Assembly (NCBI GenBank): GCA_017161655.1
Contig: JADFCV010000002.1
Span: 32,420-93,729 of the forward strand
Length of the DNA stretch: 61,310 bases
From: Candidatus Sumerlaeota bacterium
GTDB lineage: Bacteria; Sumerlaeota; Sumerlaeia; Sumerlaeales; Sumerlaeaceae
Direction of reading: 5' to 3'
Shown here: in pieces, positions 1 to 7,124 of the stretch
Position numbering within the stretch: the first letter of the stretch is position 1
Layout of the letters: the number at the start of each line of letters is the position of its first letter
The notes under the pieces: model-generated
What the model saw: only the letters and a program-made list of their open reading frames with translations
Told to the model about the DNA's origin: nothing
Database searches by the model: none
Translations under genes and position numbers: made by a program

Positions 1-1
1 G

Positions 2-466
2 TTGCAGCGGGTGGCACGTGTTCATGACGCAGCCCAGGCGCTGGCTCTCACACTTAATCGAGATTGGAATGCGGAGGAAATGTATATCGAAGGGCTAGCT
101 ATGTCGGACGTGTCAGCCCCTCCGACACGAGGCAACCTTGGTGACGCAAGACTTGTCTGGGATGTTGGGAATGATCTTGGCGTGGAGGTCTCTGCGCCGC
201 TTCCCTCATTCGTCGTTCTTTCCGACGCCACATATCCCGGCTGGAGGGCGTGGGTGAACGATAAGCCATCCGCGATCCTGAGGGCTAATGGTTGGATGCG
301 CGCGGTTTTCGTTCCCGCCGGCCGAAGTATGGTGCGCTTTGTTTACCTGCCAGCCAGTTATCGTTTCGGCGGCTTTGTGACCATGCTTTCGCTTGCGATC
401 GCAGTAATATGGCTTTCACGTCCCTTCACCCAGGGGCGAAGAACTGTCCTTCAGCCGCGTTCTTAG
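2..466 (+). CDS. YfhO-like membrane protein, C-terminal part (5' end outside window)
   Basis: The reading frame is open to the left edge, so only the last ~154 residues are present and the first codon here is not a real start. The part seen is a beta-rich extracytoplasmic domain with the motif YPGW followed by a short loop, an aliphatic patch and a PAG turn, then one membrane segment (about residues 123-140) and a short basic tail ending at the stop at 464-466. This arrangement is typical of the C-terminus of bacterial YfhO-type GT-C-like membrane proteins, which are thought to act in cell-surface glycosylation. No catalytic part is visible. The family call rests on the tail motif only. Confidence 0.6.
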   Translation: MQRVARVHDAAQALALTLNRDWNAEEMYIEGLAMSDVSAPPTRGNLGDARLVWDVGNDLGVEVSAPLPSFVVLSDATYPGWRAWVNDKPSAILRANGWMRAVFVPAGRSMVRFVYLPASYRFGGFVTMLSLAIAVIWLSRPFTQGRRTVLQPRS

Positions 467-468
467 CG

Positions 469-1251
469 TTATTTTTGCAGACCGTACAGTCGCCTCACTT
501 TGGTTTCTATCGTGCCAAAAACTCCCCAATCAACGGTTACTCCTACCACGATGATCACAAGAATGGCCGCTAGCATCATAGGCACATCGTTGAATGAGCG
601 CCCAATTTCCAAGAGACGTCCCATGCCGAGACTATCCTTTCGGATAAGTTCGGCTGCCATGAGGCTTCTCCACGCAAAGGACCACCCCAATTTCATCCCG
701 CCCAGCCATTCCGGGAGCGCCGCGAAGAACAGAATATCCCGAGCAAACACAAATCCCTTCGCGCCAAGAACCTGACCCACTTTCAGGTAAATGGGGGGAA
801 CATTTCGAATCGCGTTTTCTGTCGCTACCGCAATGGCAAAAGTGGCTCCAAGGACAACCACAGCGAGAATGGCACGCTCGTCAATTCCCACCCACAAAAG
901 CGCAAAGGGAAGCCAGCAAATGCTTGGCAGGGATTGAAGCGCCAGCACCACCGAGCCCGCGGTTGTTTTTACAAACCAGGAGCGCGCGAGCAAAATGCCT
1001 AGCACCGTGCCCAGAACCAACGACACTCCGTAACCTATGGCCATCCGGTAAAGGCTGAGCCCTACGCTTTGCCACAGAATCCCGCTGGTCGCCATGTCCA
1101 CAAATGCTGCAAAAACGCTTGTGGGCGGAGGAACAAGATAGGGCGGGACGCCCCCCACTTTAACGATGGCCTCCCACGCTAGCAACAGAACTCCCGCAAA
1201 GACAATCTGAACTGCTAGCTTTTTTGCAAACATCCTGATTGCAGAACTCAT
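469..1251 (-). CDS. ABC transporter permease, sulfonate/nitrate/taurine type (SsuC/TauC-like)
   Basis: A 260-residue inner membrane permease with about six hydrophobic segments and an EAA-like cytoplasmic loop around residues 155-185 (GQVLGAKG...LPEWLGGMKLG), the contact site for the ATPase. N-terminal PPPTSVFAAF is typical of the SsuC/TauC/NrtB branch of BPD_transp_1 permeases. Its ATG overlaps the stop of the binding-protein gene by one base (TAATG), with GGAGA a few bases upstream, so the two are translationally coupled. It is the last gene of the rrf2-cysK-ABC unit. Substrate cannot be read from the permease. Linkage to cysK and the regulator suggests an organosulfur compound, but nitrate or a thiamine precursor remain possible. 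Confidence 0.85.
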   Translation of the reverse strand: MSSAIRMFAKKLAVQIVFAGVLLLAWEAIVKVGGVPPYLVPPPTSVFAAFVDMATSGILWQSVGLSLYRMAIGYGVSLVLGTVLGILLARSWFVKTTAGSVVLALQSLPSICWLPFALLWVGIDERAILAVVVLGATFAIAVATENAIRNVPPIYLKVGQVLGAKGFVFARDILFFAALPEWLGGMKLGWSFAWRSLMAAELIRKDSLGMGRLLEIGRSFNDVPMMLAAILVIIVVGVTVDWGVFGTIETKVRRLYGLQK

Positions 1252-2414
1252 TATCGAGCATCTCCCGCATGTTGTGTGCTGCTGATGACCGAGGATTCGC
1301 TTTTTGAGTCGAAATCCCCAAGCTGCGTCTGGACTACGTCTTTCGCCGGTTCGTAAAACAGGCTACGCAGCTTTACGCGCTGGGCTCGCCTCAGAAAACC
1401 AGAAGCTTCAGCCATTTTATAGATGAGTTCGATTTGCCCGCGATTAATATCCGGTGTGAACTCGATCCTTTCCAGAGCCCGGTTGACGACGTTCACAGCT
1501 ACTTGTTTGTGGGTAAGGTCATAGAGTTCGTCGGCAAGGACCCCGGCCAACTGCTTGCCGTTGCTACGAAGTTCGCTACACAAGGCAACATGAGTGTCAT
1601 AAAAGCGCTGCAGCAAGTCCGGGTGAGAAACAGCAAAATCGCGACGAGCCACAACGACTGCCGAGGGAAAGCTCTTTTCTGGCCACAGTTCTCGCTCCTC
1701 GCCCACGAGAAGCATGCCATCCTGAACCTCAAGCAAAGCGGCCCACAGCTCGGGGAGCCATGCAGCATCGATCTGCCCCTTTTTCAAAAGCAGGACTGCG
1801 TCCGAACTATCCACTGGAATCGTCCTTGTTGTGCGCTTGAGCTGCGGATCCGTTGTCAAACGATCCAGAAAATAGGTTGCCGAAAGGAACTGCGTGTTGC
1901 CAATGGCAGGGACAGCAATCTTTTTCCCAGCGAGATCAGATAAGTTTCGAATCCCGCTCCCGGGTCGGGCAACGATTGCCACACCGTTTGCTGCGCATCC
2001 ACTGATGAGCACAACCTCACGTCCACCGCTGCGCACGTACCCGTTAATAGCGGGTCCCGGCCCTACATACGCGATATCCACGCGGTTGGCAAAGAGGGCT
2101 TCGATCGCTGTTGGCCCAGCGGAGAAAAGAACCGGCTCAACAGCGATACCACTTTCTGCAAAGCACTTTTTGAAGTCCCCGCGTGCAAACCCCAAAATTG
2201 CAGGAGCGTGCGTGATATTTGGGAATAGGCCGATACGAATCGCGGATGGCAGAGTTTTGCTCTCCCTGGGGCGTGATGCACAAGCTGAGAATAGGCATAC
2301 GGTCGCAACCCCTAAAGCCAGTTGTTTACAAAAGGACAACAAGTCAAGTCTTAACCATGTTAGATAGGCGAATAATGCGATAAGGCGACTAGATTTATAG
2401 AGATTATGCCTCAT
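1251..2414 (-). CDS. ABC transporter substrate-binding lipoprotein, SsuA/NMT1-like
   Basis: A 387-residue periplasmic binding protein. I place the start at the ATG at 2412-2414 because GGGAGA lies six bases upstream; a longer frame from GTG 2495 has no properly spaced ribosome site. A hydrophobic stretch ends in the lipobox LFSAC, so the mature protein should be a lipoprotein anchored at the Cys. The mature part opens with IRIGLFPNITHAP and carries VDIAYVGPGPAINGYV, the ligand-site signature of the NMT1/SsuA-like family (aliphatic sulfonate, nitrate or taurine binding). It sits between the ATPase (98 bp gap) and the permease (1 nt overlap). The substrate is not established. Confidence 0.85.
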   Translation of the reverse strand: MRHNLYKSSRLIALFAYLTWLRLDLLSFCKQLALGVATVCLFSACASRPRESKTLPSAIRIGLFPNITHAPAILGFARGDFKKCFAESGIAVEPVLFSAGPTAIEALFANRVDIAYVGPGPAINGYVRSGGREVVLISGCAANGVAIVARPGSGIRNLSDLAGKKIAVPAIGNTQFLSATYFLDRLTTDPQLKRTTRTIPVDSSDAVLLLKKGQIDAAWLPELWAALLEVQDGMLLVGEERELWPEKSFPSAVVVARRDFAVSHPDLLQRFYDTHVALCSELRSNGKQLAGVLADELYDLTHKQVAVNVVNRALERIEFTPDINRGQIELIYKMAEASGFLRRAQRVKLRSLFYEPAKDVVQTQLGDFDSKSESSVISSTQHAGDAR

Positions 2415-2511
2415 TTTGTCTCCCGTATGTCGTTTCCACTCTTTGAGAACCTCTGTGTAGGTGGTTCCAGGTTCAGAATTGAGTTGAGCCACCACCTCCA
2501 GGCAGGCGGCC

Positions 2512-3354
2512 CTAAATTTCAGCTGCCGGGTCTACGAGAACTTCGCTGCGCGTTGCCGGTGTCCAATCGGGATCAAATTCACGGGATGCAACTTTGTCCA
2601 CCTCTTCTTTAATCTCCTTCTGGAGCATTGTTGCGAAGATGCTGAGGTCTGATGAGGTCTTTTGACGTGGTCGCGCAAATGGGACCCGCACAAGTCTTTT
2701 TATTCGCCCTGGGGGAGCAGTCATGAGAAGAATGCGATCAGCCAAATAAACGGCTTCGTTGATATTGTGCGTCACGAAGACCACGGTGACATGCGTCTCA
2801 ATCCAGATCCGTTGAAGCTCATCATGAAGGAGATCGCGAGTTTGTGCATCCAGCGCACTAAACGGCTCGTCCATGAGAAGCACGCGTGGCTCCAGCGCAA
2901 GAGCCCGGGCAATAGCAACTCTTTGCCGCATTCCTCCCGAAAGCTCATGGGGGCGGGCTTCTGCGTACTTGGATAAATGAACCATCTTGAGAAAATGCAT
3001 TGCCCTCTCTCGGCGTTCGTGCGCTTTGATCCCTCGCAGCTTGAGGCCATACTCGACATTCTCTCGCACGGTAAGCCATGGCATCAAACCCGGCTCCTGA
3101 AACACCACGGCGCGGTCCGGGCCTGGGGACATGATCGGTTTCCCGTCAAGCGTCACTCGACCTGTGTCTGGCTTTTCAAACCCGGCGATGACATTGAGCA
3201 ACGTCGATTTGCCGCACCCGGATGGCCCAAGCACGGCAAAAAATTCACGCGACGGAATGGTCAGCGAAAGAGGCCCTAGCGCGGCCACCTGCTGCGTGCC
3301 GTTGCGCCGAATTCCCAGGTAAGTGCGAGAAACATTATCCACCTCAAGGGTCAT
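2512..3354 (-). CDS. ABC transporter ATP-binding protein, SsuB/TauB-like
   Basis: A 280-residue nucleotide-binding subunit. Walker A is GPSGCGKST (about residues 43-51), the signature is LSGGMRQRVAIARAL, and Walker B is LLMDEPFSALD followed by the H-loop VTHN, all intact. The ATG at 3352-3354 is preferred because MTLEVDNVSRTY matches the usual family N-terminus and the preceding lipoprotein stops only seven bases upstream; AAGGAG lies inside the end of that gene. An in-frame start at 3408 would overlap the lipoprotein by 47 bp. It should energise the importer formed with the permease and binding protein just downstream. Confidence 0.9.
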   Translation of the reverse strand: MTLEVDNVSRTYLGIRRNGTQQVAALGPLSLTIPSREFFAVLGPSGCGKSTLLNVIAGFEKPDTGRVTLDGKPIMSPGPDRAVVFQEPGLMPWLTVRENVEYGLKLRGIKAHERRERAMHFLKMVHLSKYAEARPHELSGGMRQRVAIARALALEPRVLLMDEPFSALDAQTRDLLHDELQRIWIETHVTVVFVTHNINEAVYLADRILLMTAPPGRIKRLVRVPFARPRQKTSSDLSIFATMLQKEIKEEVDKVASREFDPDWTPATRSEVLVDPAAEI

Positions 3355-3361
3355 TCGGTTG

Positions 3362-3754
3362 TTACATCTCCTTTTGATCCGCTTTGCGGCGGGCGATGAC
3401 TGTGGCACCTCGCCCCGCGCGGTAGAGAAATTCGATCTGGACGCCTTCTTTCTCGAGAAGAAATTGCCACGAATTGACCTGCATGTCGGTTTGCAACATC
3501 GCCCAGCCCTTCTTCTTCAGCCGAGCCACGGCCTTCTCGACATTTTCCAATTTCGCCTGGGGAAGCTCGACAGATTCCTCGATCCAACTCCCCACTCGCA
3601 TCACACTGGATGTGGTGGGACGATCCGAAGAAAACGCCGGCACCTCCACTCGGATATTACTAAAGGGTAGTGGTGGTGCTGAACCACATGCCGCCAGGAG
3701 CCCACTCACAAGCACAACTCCCGCCGCAAATTTCAGGTATTGCTTGCGAGCCAT
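3362..3754 (-). CDS. Small predicted lipoprotein in the cysK-ABC operon
   Basis: A 130-residue protein with a basic N-terminus, a hydrophobic stretch and the lipobox LLAAC at residues 19-23, then a Gly/Ser/Pro linker. The mature part has a helix (roughly residues 65-85, PQAKLENVEKAVARLKKKGW) and short strands, ending in a basic tail. A GGAAAG site precedes the ATG. It lies between cysK (43 bp upstream) and the ABC ATPase (7 bp downstream), so it is probably made with the transporter. I do not recognise a family. A helper of the importer or a surface substrate-capture protein would fit the position, but that is inference. Confidence 0.6.
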   Translation of the reverse strand: MARKQYLKFAAGVVLVSGLLAACGSAPPLPFSNIRVEVPAFSSDRPTTSSVMRVGSWIEESVELPQAKLENVEKAVARLKKKGWAMLQTDMQVNSWQFLLEKEGVQIEFLYRAGRGATVIARRKADQKEM

Positions 3755-3797
3755 CGCTCTTTCCTTTCGCTCGAGAAGTTGTGCATAACGCCCTACC

Positions 3798-4772
3798 TCA
3801 ACGAATGCCGAATTCGCTCTCCACGTCGTCGCTCTCCACCTCGATGTCCTGGAACAACCACGAGCTGAGATATCGCTCCGCTGGCGAGGGAATGATCACA
3901 ACAATGGTCTTGCCGTCAGCTTCTGGTCGCTTCGCCACTTGGCATGCTGCCCACACCGCGGCACCGCTTGAGAATCCGATTCCGATTCCTTCCTCGCGAG
4001 CCACGCGTTTCGCGTAAAGCGCAGCATCCTCCTCACGCACCGCGATCACTTCGTCGATGATTTTGGTGTTGAGTACCTCTGGCACGAATCCCGCCCCAAT
4101 GCCCTGGATTTTGTGCGGGCCGGGCTGCCCTCCACTAAGAACCGGCGAGCCGGCAGGTTCGACAGCAATGGCCTTAAACGAGGGACGTCGGGATTTGATA
4201 ACCTCAGCCACACCTGTAATGGTTCCGCCGGTCCCCACGCCGGCAACCAAGTAATCGACCTCTCCATCGGTATCACGCCAAATCTCTTCTGCCGTCGTTT
4301 TCCGATGAATCTCTGGGTTTGCTGGGTTCGAGAACTGCTGTGGGATCACGGCGTTCGGGATCTTTTGAGCTAATTCTTCCGCCTTGGCGATAGCCCCCTT
4401 CATCCCCTTAGCCCCTTCTGTTAGAACCAAACGTGCGCCGAGGATTTTCAGCAATTTTCGCCGCTCGATCGACATGGTTTCCGGCATCGTAAGAATCAGC
4501 CGATAGCCTTTCGCTGCGGCCACAAATGCCAGTGCAATACCGGTGTTGCCACTCGTCGGCTCGATCAGCGTTGTTTTTCCGGGCTCAATGCCTTTGTTCT
4601 TTTCCAGCCACTCAATCATGGCTGCCCCGATACGATCTTTCACGCTCGAGAGTGGATTGAAGAATTCCAGCTTCGCCAGAACGGTGGCTTTTGCTCCGTC
4701 TGTGACCTTGTTCAGCCGAACCAGGGGAGTGTTGCCAATGGTCTCAATGATGTTGTTAAAGATTCTCGCCAT
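3798..4772 (-). CDS. cysK: Cysteine synthase A (O-acetylserine sulfhydrylase)
   Basis: A 324-residue fold-type II PLP enzyme that makes cysteine from O-acetylserine and sulfide in the cytoplasm. Near the N-terminus is [10 protein letters not shown]. The PLP lysine is in [11 protein letters not shown] (about residue 45), the substrate loop is SGNTGIALA, and the Gly-rich phosphate loop is [10 protein letters not shown]. Length is normal for CysK. The ATG at 4770-4772 has GGAGG about 8 bases upstream (4781-4786 on the plus strand); an in-frame start at 4805 would overlap the upstream regulator. It directly follows the Rrf2 gene. In Bacillus, CysK and the Rrf2 protein CymR form a sensing complex, and the same pairing may exist here. 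Confidence 0.95.
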   Translation of the reverse strand: MARIFNNIIETIGNTPLVRLNKVTDGAKATVLAKLEFFNPLSSVKDRIGAAMIEWLEKNKGIEPGKTTLIEPTSGNTGIALAFVAAAKGYRLILTMPETMSIERRKLLKILGARLVLTEGAKGMKGAIAKAEELAQKIPNAVIPQQFSNPANPEIHRKTTAEEIWRDTDGEVDYLVAGVGTGGTITGVAEVIKSRRPSFKAIAVEPAGSPVLSGGQPGPHKIQGIGAGFVPEVLNTKIIDEVIAVREEDAALYAKRVAREEGIGIGFSSGAAVWAACQVAKRPEADGKTIVVIIPSPAERYLSSWLFQDIEVESDDVESEFGIR

Positions 4773-4792
4773 AGCTTTTATCCTCCGAATTT

Positions 4793-5224
4793 CTAAATGT
4801 ACCACATAAGTTCTTGCACTTGTTCGTGGGTCGTCCCTTCGGCAGCAAGCTCATCCAGTGTGATCTGATTGATGCGCTGCGCCAGGCATTGACGAATGTC
4901 AGCCAATACGCGATCCAGTGGTGAATCCTTGGTTCCGCGGCGGCTACTGCGCTCCACTCCCCGCGCCAACGGCTCGTTGATGGCTTGCAAGATCTGCCCC
5001 AGGGAAATCTCCGTCGGTAACTTCGCAAGTCGATATCCGCCATTGGGTCCTGCACGGCTTGTGACAAGGTCTGCCGCTTTTAAAGCCAGCAAGATTTGCT
5101 CGAGGAATTTTTTGGGAATCTTCTCTTCCTTGGCAATGGCAGCGATAGTGCGCAACCCATCCGGCGTTCTTCCCAGTGCAATCATGGCCCGGATGGCGTA
5201 TTCAGCTTTCTTCGTCAGTTTCAT
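4793..5224 (-). CDS. Rrf2-family transcriptional regulator, CymR-like
   Basis: A 143-residue DNA-binding protein. It begins [18 protein letters not shown], the Rrf2 winged-helix start, followed by the recognition region ([19 protein letters not shown]) and the wing [10 protein letters not shown]. There is a single cysteine (DIRQC), so the three-Cys Fe-S site of IscR/NsrR is absent, as in CymR, the cysteine repressor of Bacillus. It is the first gene of a minus-strand unit with cysK, 20 bp apart, followed by an ABC importer. Autoregulation is likely: a dyad and a perfect TTTCTAGAAA palindrome lie about 40-65 bp upstream of its start. The CymR assignment rests on context and the missing Fe-S ligands. 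Confidence 0.85.
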   Translation of the reverse strand: MKLTKKAEYAIRAMIALGRTPDGLRTIAAIAKEEKIPKKFLEQILLALKAADLVTSRAGPNGGYRLAKLPTEISLGQILQAINEPLARGVERSSRRGTKDSPLDRVLADIRQCLAQRINQITLDELAAEGTTHEQVQELMWYI

Positions 5225-5263
5225 CGCATTCCCGCACCTAATTTACCACAAATCACTATAAAA

Positions 5264-5290
5264 ATTGTAGACATCTATAATTTCTAGAAA
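5264..5290 (-). promoter_or_regulatory. Candidate operator/promoter region of the rrf2-cysK unit
   Basis: Two adjoining symmetric elements precede the Rrf2 gene: an imperfect inverted repeat (ATTGTAG at 5264-5270 against CTATAAT at 5275-5281) and the perfect palindrome TTTCTAGAAA at 5281-5290. A TTGACG that could be a -35 box lies at 5302-5307 on the minus strand. A/T-rich dyads are what Rrf2 dimers usually bind. No binding is shown here; this is a position-based inference. Confidence 0.35.
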
Positions 5291-5381
5291 ACTTCTCTTT
5301 CCGTCAACTGCGAAAACTTAAACAGCTTCCAAAATGCCTTGCTCGTAATGGCATAGTTCCTTGTGGGTTAGCAACGGAAAG

Positions 5382-5987
5382 ATGAGTCTGTTCAGGCACG
5401 GCGAAATAGTGACGGTGAACGTCGGCCAGGAAAAGGTCCCTGGTCTTGAACATAACGTAGCATCTGCGTCGTTCGGCACGCTCATACCTCTTGTGGCTCT
5501 CGCGGCCACACTTCATTTTTTCTTTCGAAAACGTTCTCGTCCAGAACCAGTTCAACGGCATCCAAGTCATCCGGCAGTGGAGCCAACTCCCACCGCCGAC
5601 TCACTCGCAGAGGACTTCGACAACGCTACTCTTGAGGTTCTTCCCTTGCGATATTGCCCCGTCTGCCATTGCGCCTACTTGCCTGAGACAGAAACCTGCG
5701 ATGAGTGTGGGGTCGAATTACAAGCAGAACCGCCAGAGGATGAGCTTGGCACCACCCCCTACGGTAGCGATTCAACCATTCGAGTCGCACGGATCCCTGA
5801 CCCCATTCGATGTAACCTCGTGATCGCACTGCTTCGCAACCAGGGCATACCCTGCACTCTCTCGCAGGCCACCGTCCTGGGGCATCACGGAGGCGATATT
5901 TACGTCCTGCTGCGCGACGCCTATCACGCCAAATTTCTCATTCGCGAGTATCTATCTGAACTGGAAAAGGAAAAGGTGGAAACATGA
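5382..5987 (+). CDS. Membrane-anchored zinc-ribbon protein with DUF2007-like domain
   Basis: About 201 residues from the ATG at 5382 (a TTG at 5361 is a weaker alternative). One membrane segment lies near residues 30-48 (LIPLVALAATLHFFF), then a Pro-rich linker, then a zinc-ribbon-like CPVC-x11-CDEC motif, then a C-terminal alpha/beta module (IPDPIRCNLVIALLRNQGIPC ... DIYVLLRDAYHAKFLIREYL). That last part resembles DUF2007, annotated as a putative signal-transducing domain of unknown role. It sits just upstream of holB on the same strand (15 bp). I cannot assign a function; a redox- or metal-responsive membrane sensor is only a guess. Confidence 0.55.
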   Translation: MSLFRHGEIVTVNVGQEKVPGLEHNVASASFGTLIPLVALAATLHFFFRKRSRPEPVQRHPSHPAVEPTPTADSLAEDFDNATLEVLPLRYCPVCHCAYLPETETCDECGVELQAEPPEDELGTTPYGSDSTIRVARIPDPIRCNLVIALLRNQGIPCTLSQATVLGHHGGDIYVLLRDAYHAKFLIREYLSELEKEKVET

Positions 5988-6002
5988 ACAGCATGGATCA
6001 CC

Positions 6003-7124
6003 GTGCCATTTGACAATGACTTCGCTCCACACTCAATACGTTCTGACATGACGCCGATCGTAGAGCCCTGCGAACATACATTTGCCACCATCATTGGCCA
6101 CACTTCGGCCAAACAATACCTCGAACATGCAGTGGCCGACCACATATTGCCACATGCCCTTTTGATCACCGGTCCTAAGGGCATTGGCCGAACGAGTCTG
6201 GCTTATGCCTTGACGAAACGAATAAACTGTTCTTTCGGAGCCGCACCTGACTGTACTTGTCACATTTGCCGGAAAATTCGCCTTGGCCGTGCCCCCGATG
6301 TTCTTTTCATTGAGCCTCGTAGTGCATCCGGTCAGCTTACCCTGGCTGGTTGGAAACCCGGCAAGGATGATCCGGACGATCTTCAGTACTATCGATTTGT
6401 CGAGACTCCGCCACTTGAGTTCTCCCAAAAAGTCCTTGTTCTGCGCAAAGCCGAGCGCATGAACTTGGCCTTATCAAATTATCTTCTTAAACTCATAGAG
6501 GAGCCTCCCTCTTACCTGACCATCTTGCTTCTTGCTTCTCGTCCCACGGATGTTCTTCCCACAATTCGTTCGCGATGTGCCCCCCTCAGTCTTTATCCTC
6601 TGAGCATGACCGAGATGGAGACGTTTGCCAGAGGCATTTCCTCAAATTTGACTCCCGAGGCACTGCGTCTGCTCCTCGTCATCAGTGGGGGACGACCAGG
6701 TCGCTTTCTTGACCTGATAAAACACGATGCTCACGCTGACCACGCAGCACTAGCTTCGGAGATGAACCATTTTCGCCAGCACGGGTTTCTCGCGCTTTTC
6801 GGCACAGCCCGGCGCCTTGCACAAAGATGCCAGGAAGGCGATGCTGCGGAAAAGCTAACTCAGACCCTGGACGCGCTCCTCATGTGGCTTCGCGACGCCA
6901 TGCTTCATCGAACACTTTCCTCGAACAATGCCATGCAGTTAGCGTTCTTTCGCGATGTGGAAGAGCAAGTTCGGCAGTTCGCCGAAACCAGTGAGCTAGA
7001 GGCACTTGTGTCGGCAAGCCGAGCCGTTGTCGATGCCTACGAGTATGTGCCACGCCAGACCGACAGAACCTACGTGCTCGAACTACTTCTCACGCGTATT
7101 GGGCGAGCTTTGCGCTCTCGCTAA
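6003..7124 (+). CDS. holB: DNA polymerase III subunit delta prime
   Basis: About 373 residues. This is the clamp-loader subunit that, with delta and tau/gamma, loads the sliding clamp. Visible features are TIIGHTSAKQYLEHAV, the P-loop-like GPKGIGRTSLA, a Cys-rich zinc segment (C-x7-C-x-C-x2-C), LIEEPPSYLTILLLASRP, and the sensor IRSRC. In the P-loop the usual Lys before the Thr/Ser is Arg (GIGRTS), so ATP binding is probably lost, as in other delta prime proteins. The start is uncertain: GTG 6003 or ATG 6048, where the family-like N-terminus begins. The stop overlaps the convergent radical SAM gene stop by four bases (CTAA). Confidence 0.88.
   Translation: MPFDNDFAPHSIRSDMTPIVEPCEHTFATIIGHTSAKQYLEHAVADHILPHALLITGPKGIGRTSLAYALTKRINCSFGAAPDCTCHICRKIRLGRAPDVLFIEPRSASGQLTLAGWKPGKDDPDDLQYYRFVETPPLEFSQKVLVLRKAERMNLALSNYLLKLIEEPPSYLTILLLASRPTDVLPTIRSRCAPLSLYPLSMTEMETFARGISSNLTPEALRLLLVISGGRPGRFLDLIKHDAHADHAALASEMNHFRQHGFLALFGTARRLAQRCQEGDAAEKLTQTLDALLMWLRDAMLHRTLSSNNAMQLAFFRDVEEQVRQFAETSELEALVSASRAVVDAYEYVPRQTDRTYVLELLLTRIGRALRSR

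Noticed and set aside
5984..6013. A ten-codon ORF before holB as a leader peptide
   Set aside because: It is out of frame, has no run of regulatory codons and no terminator; likely chance.
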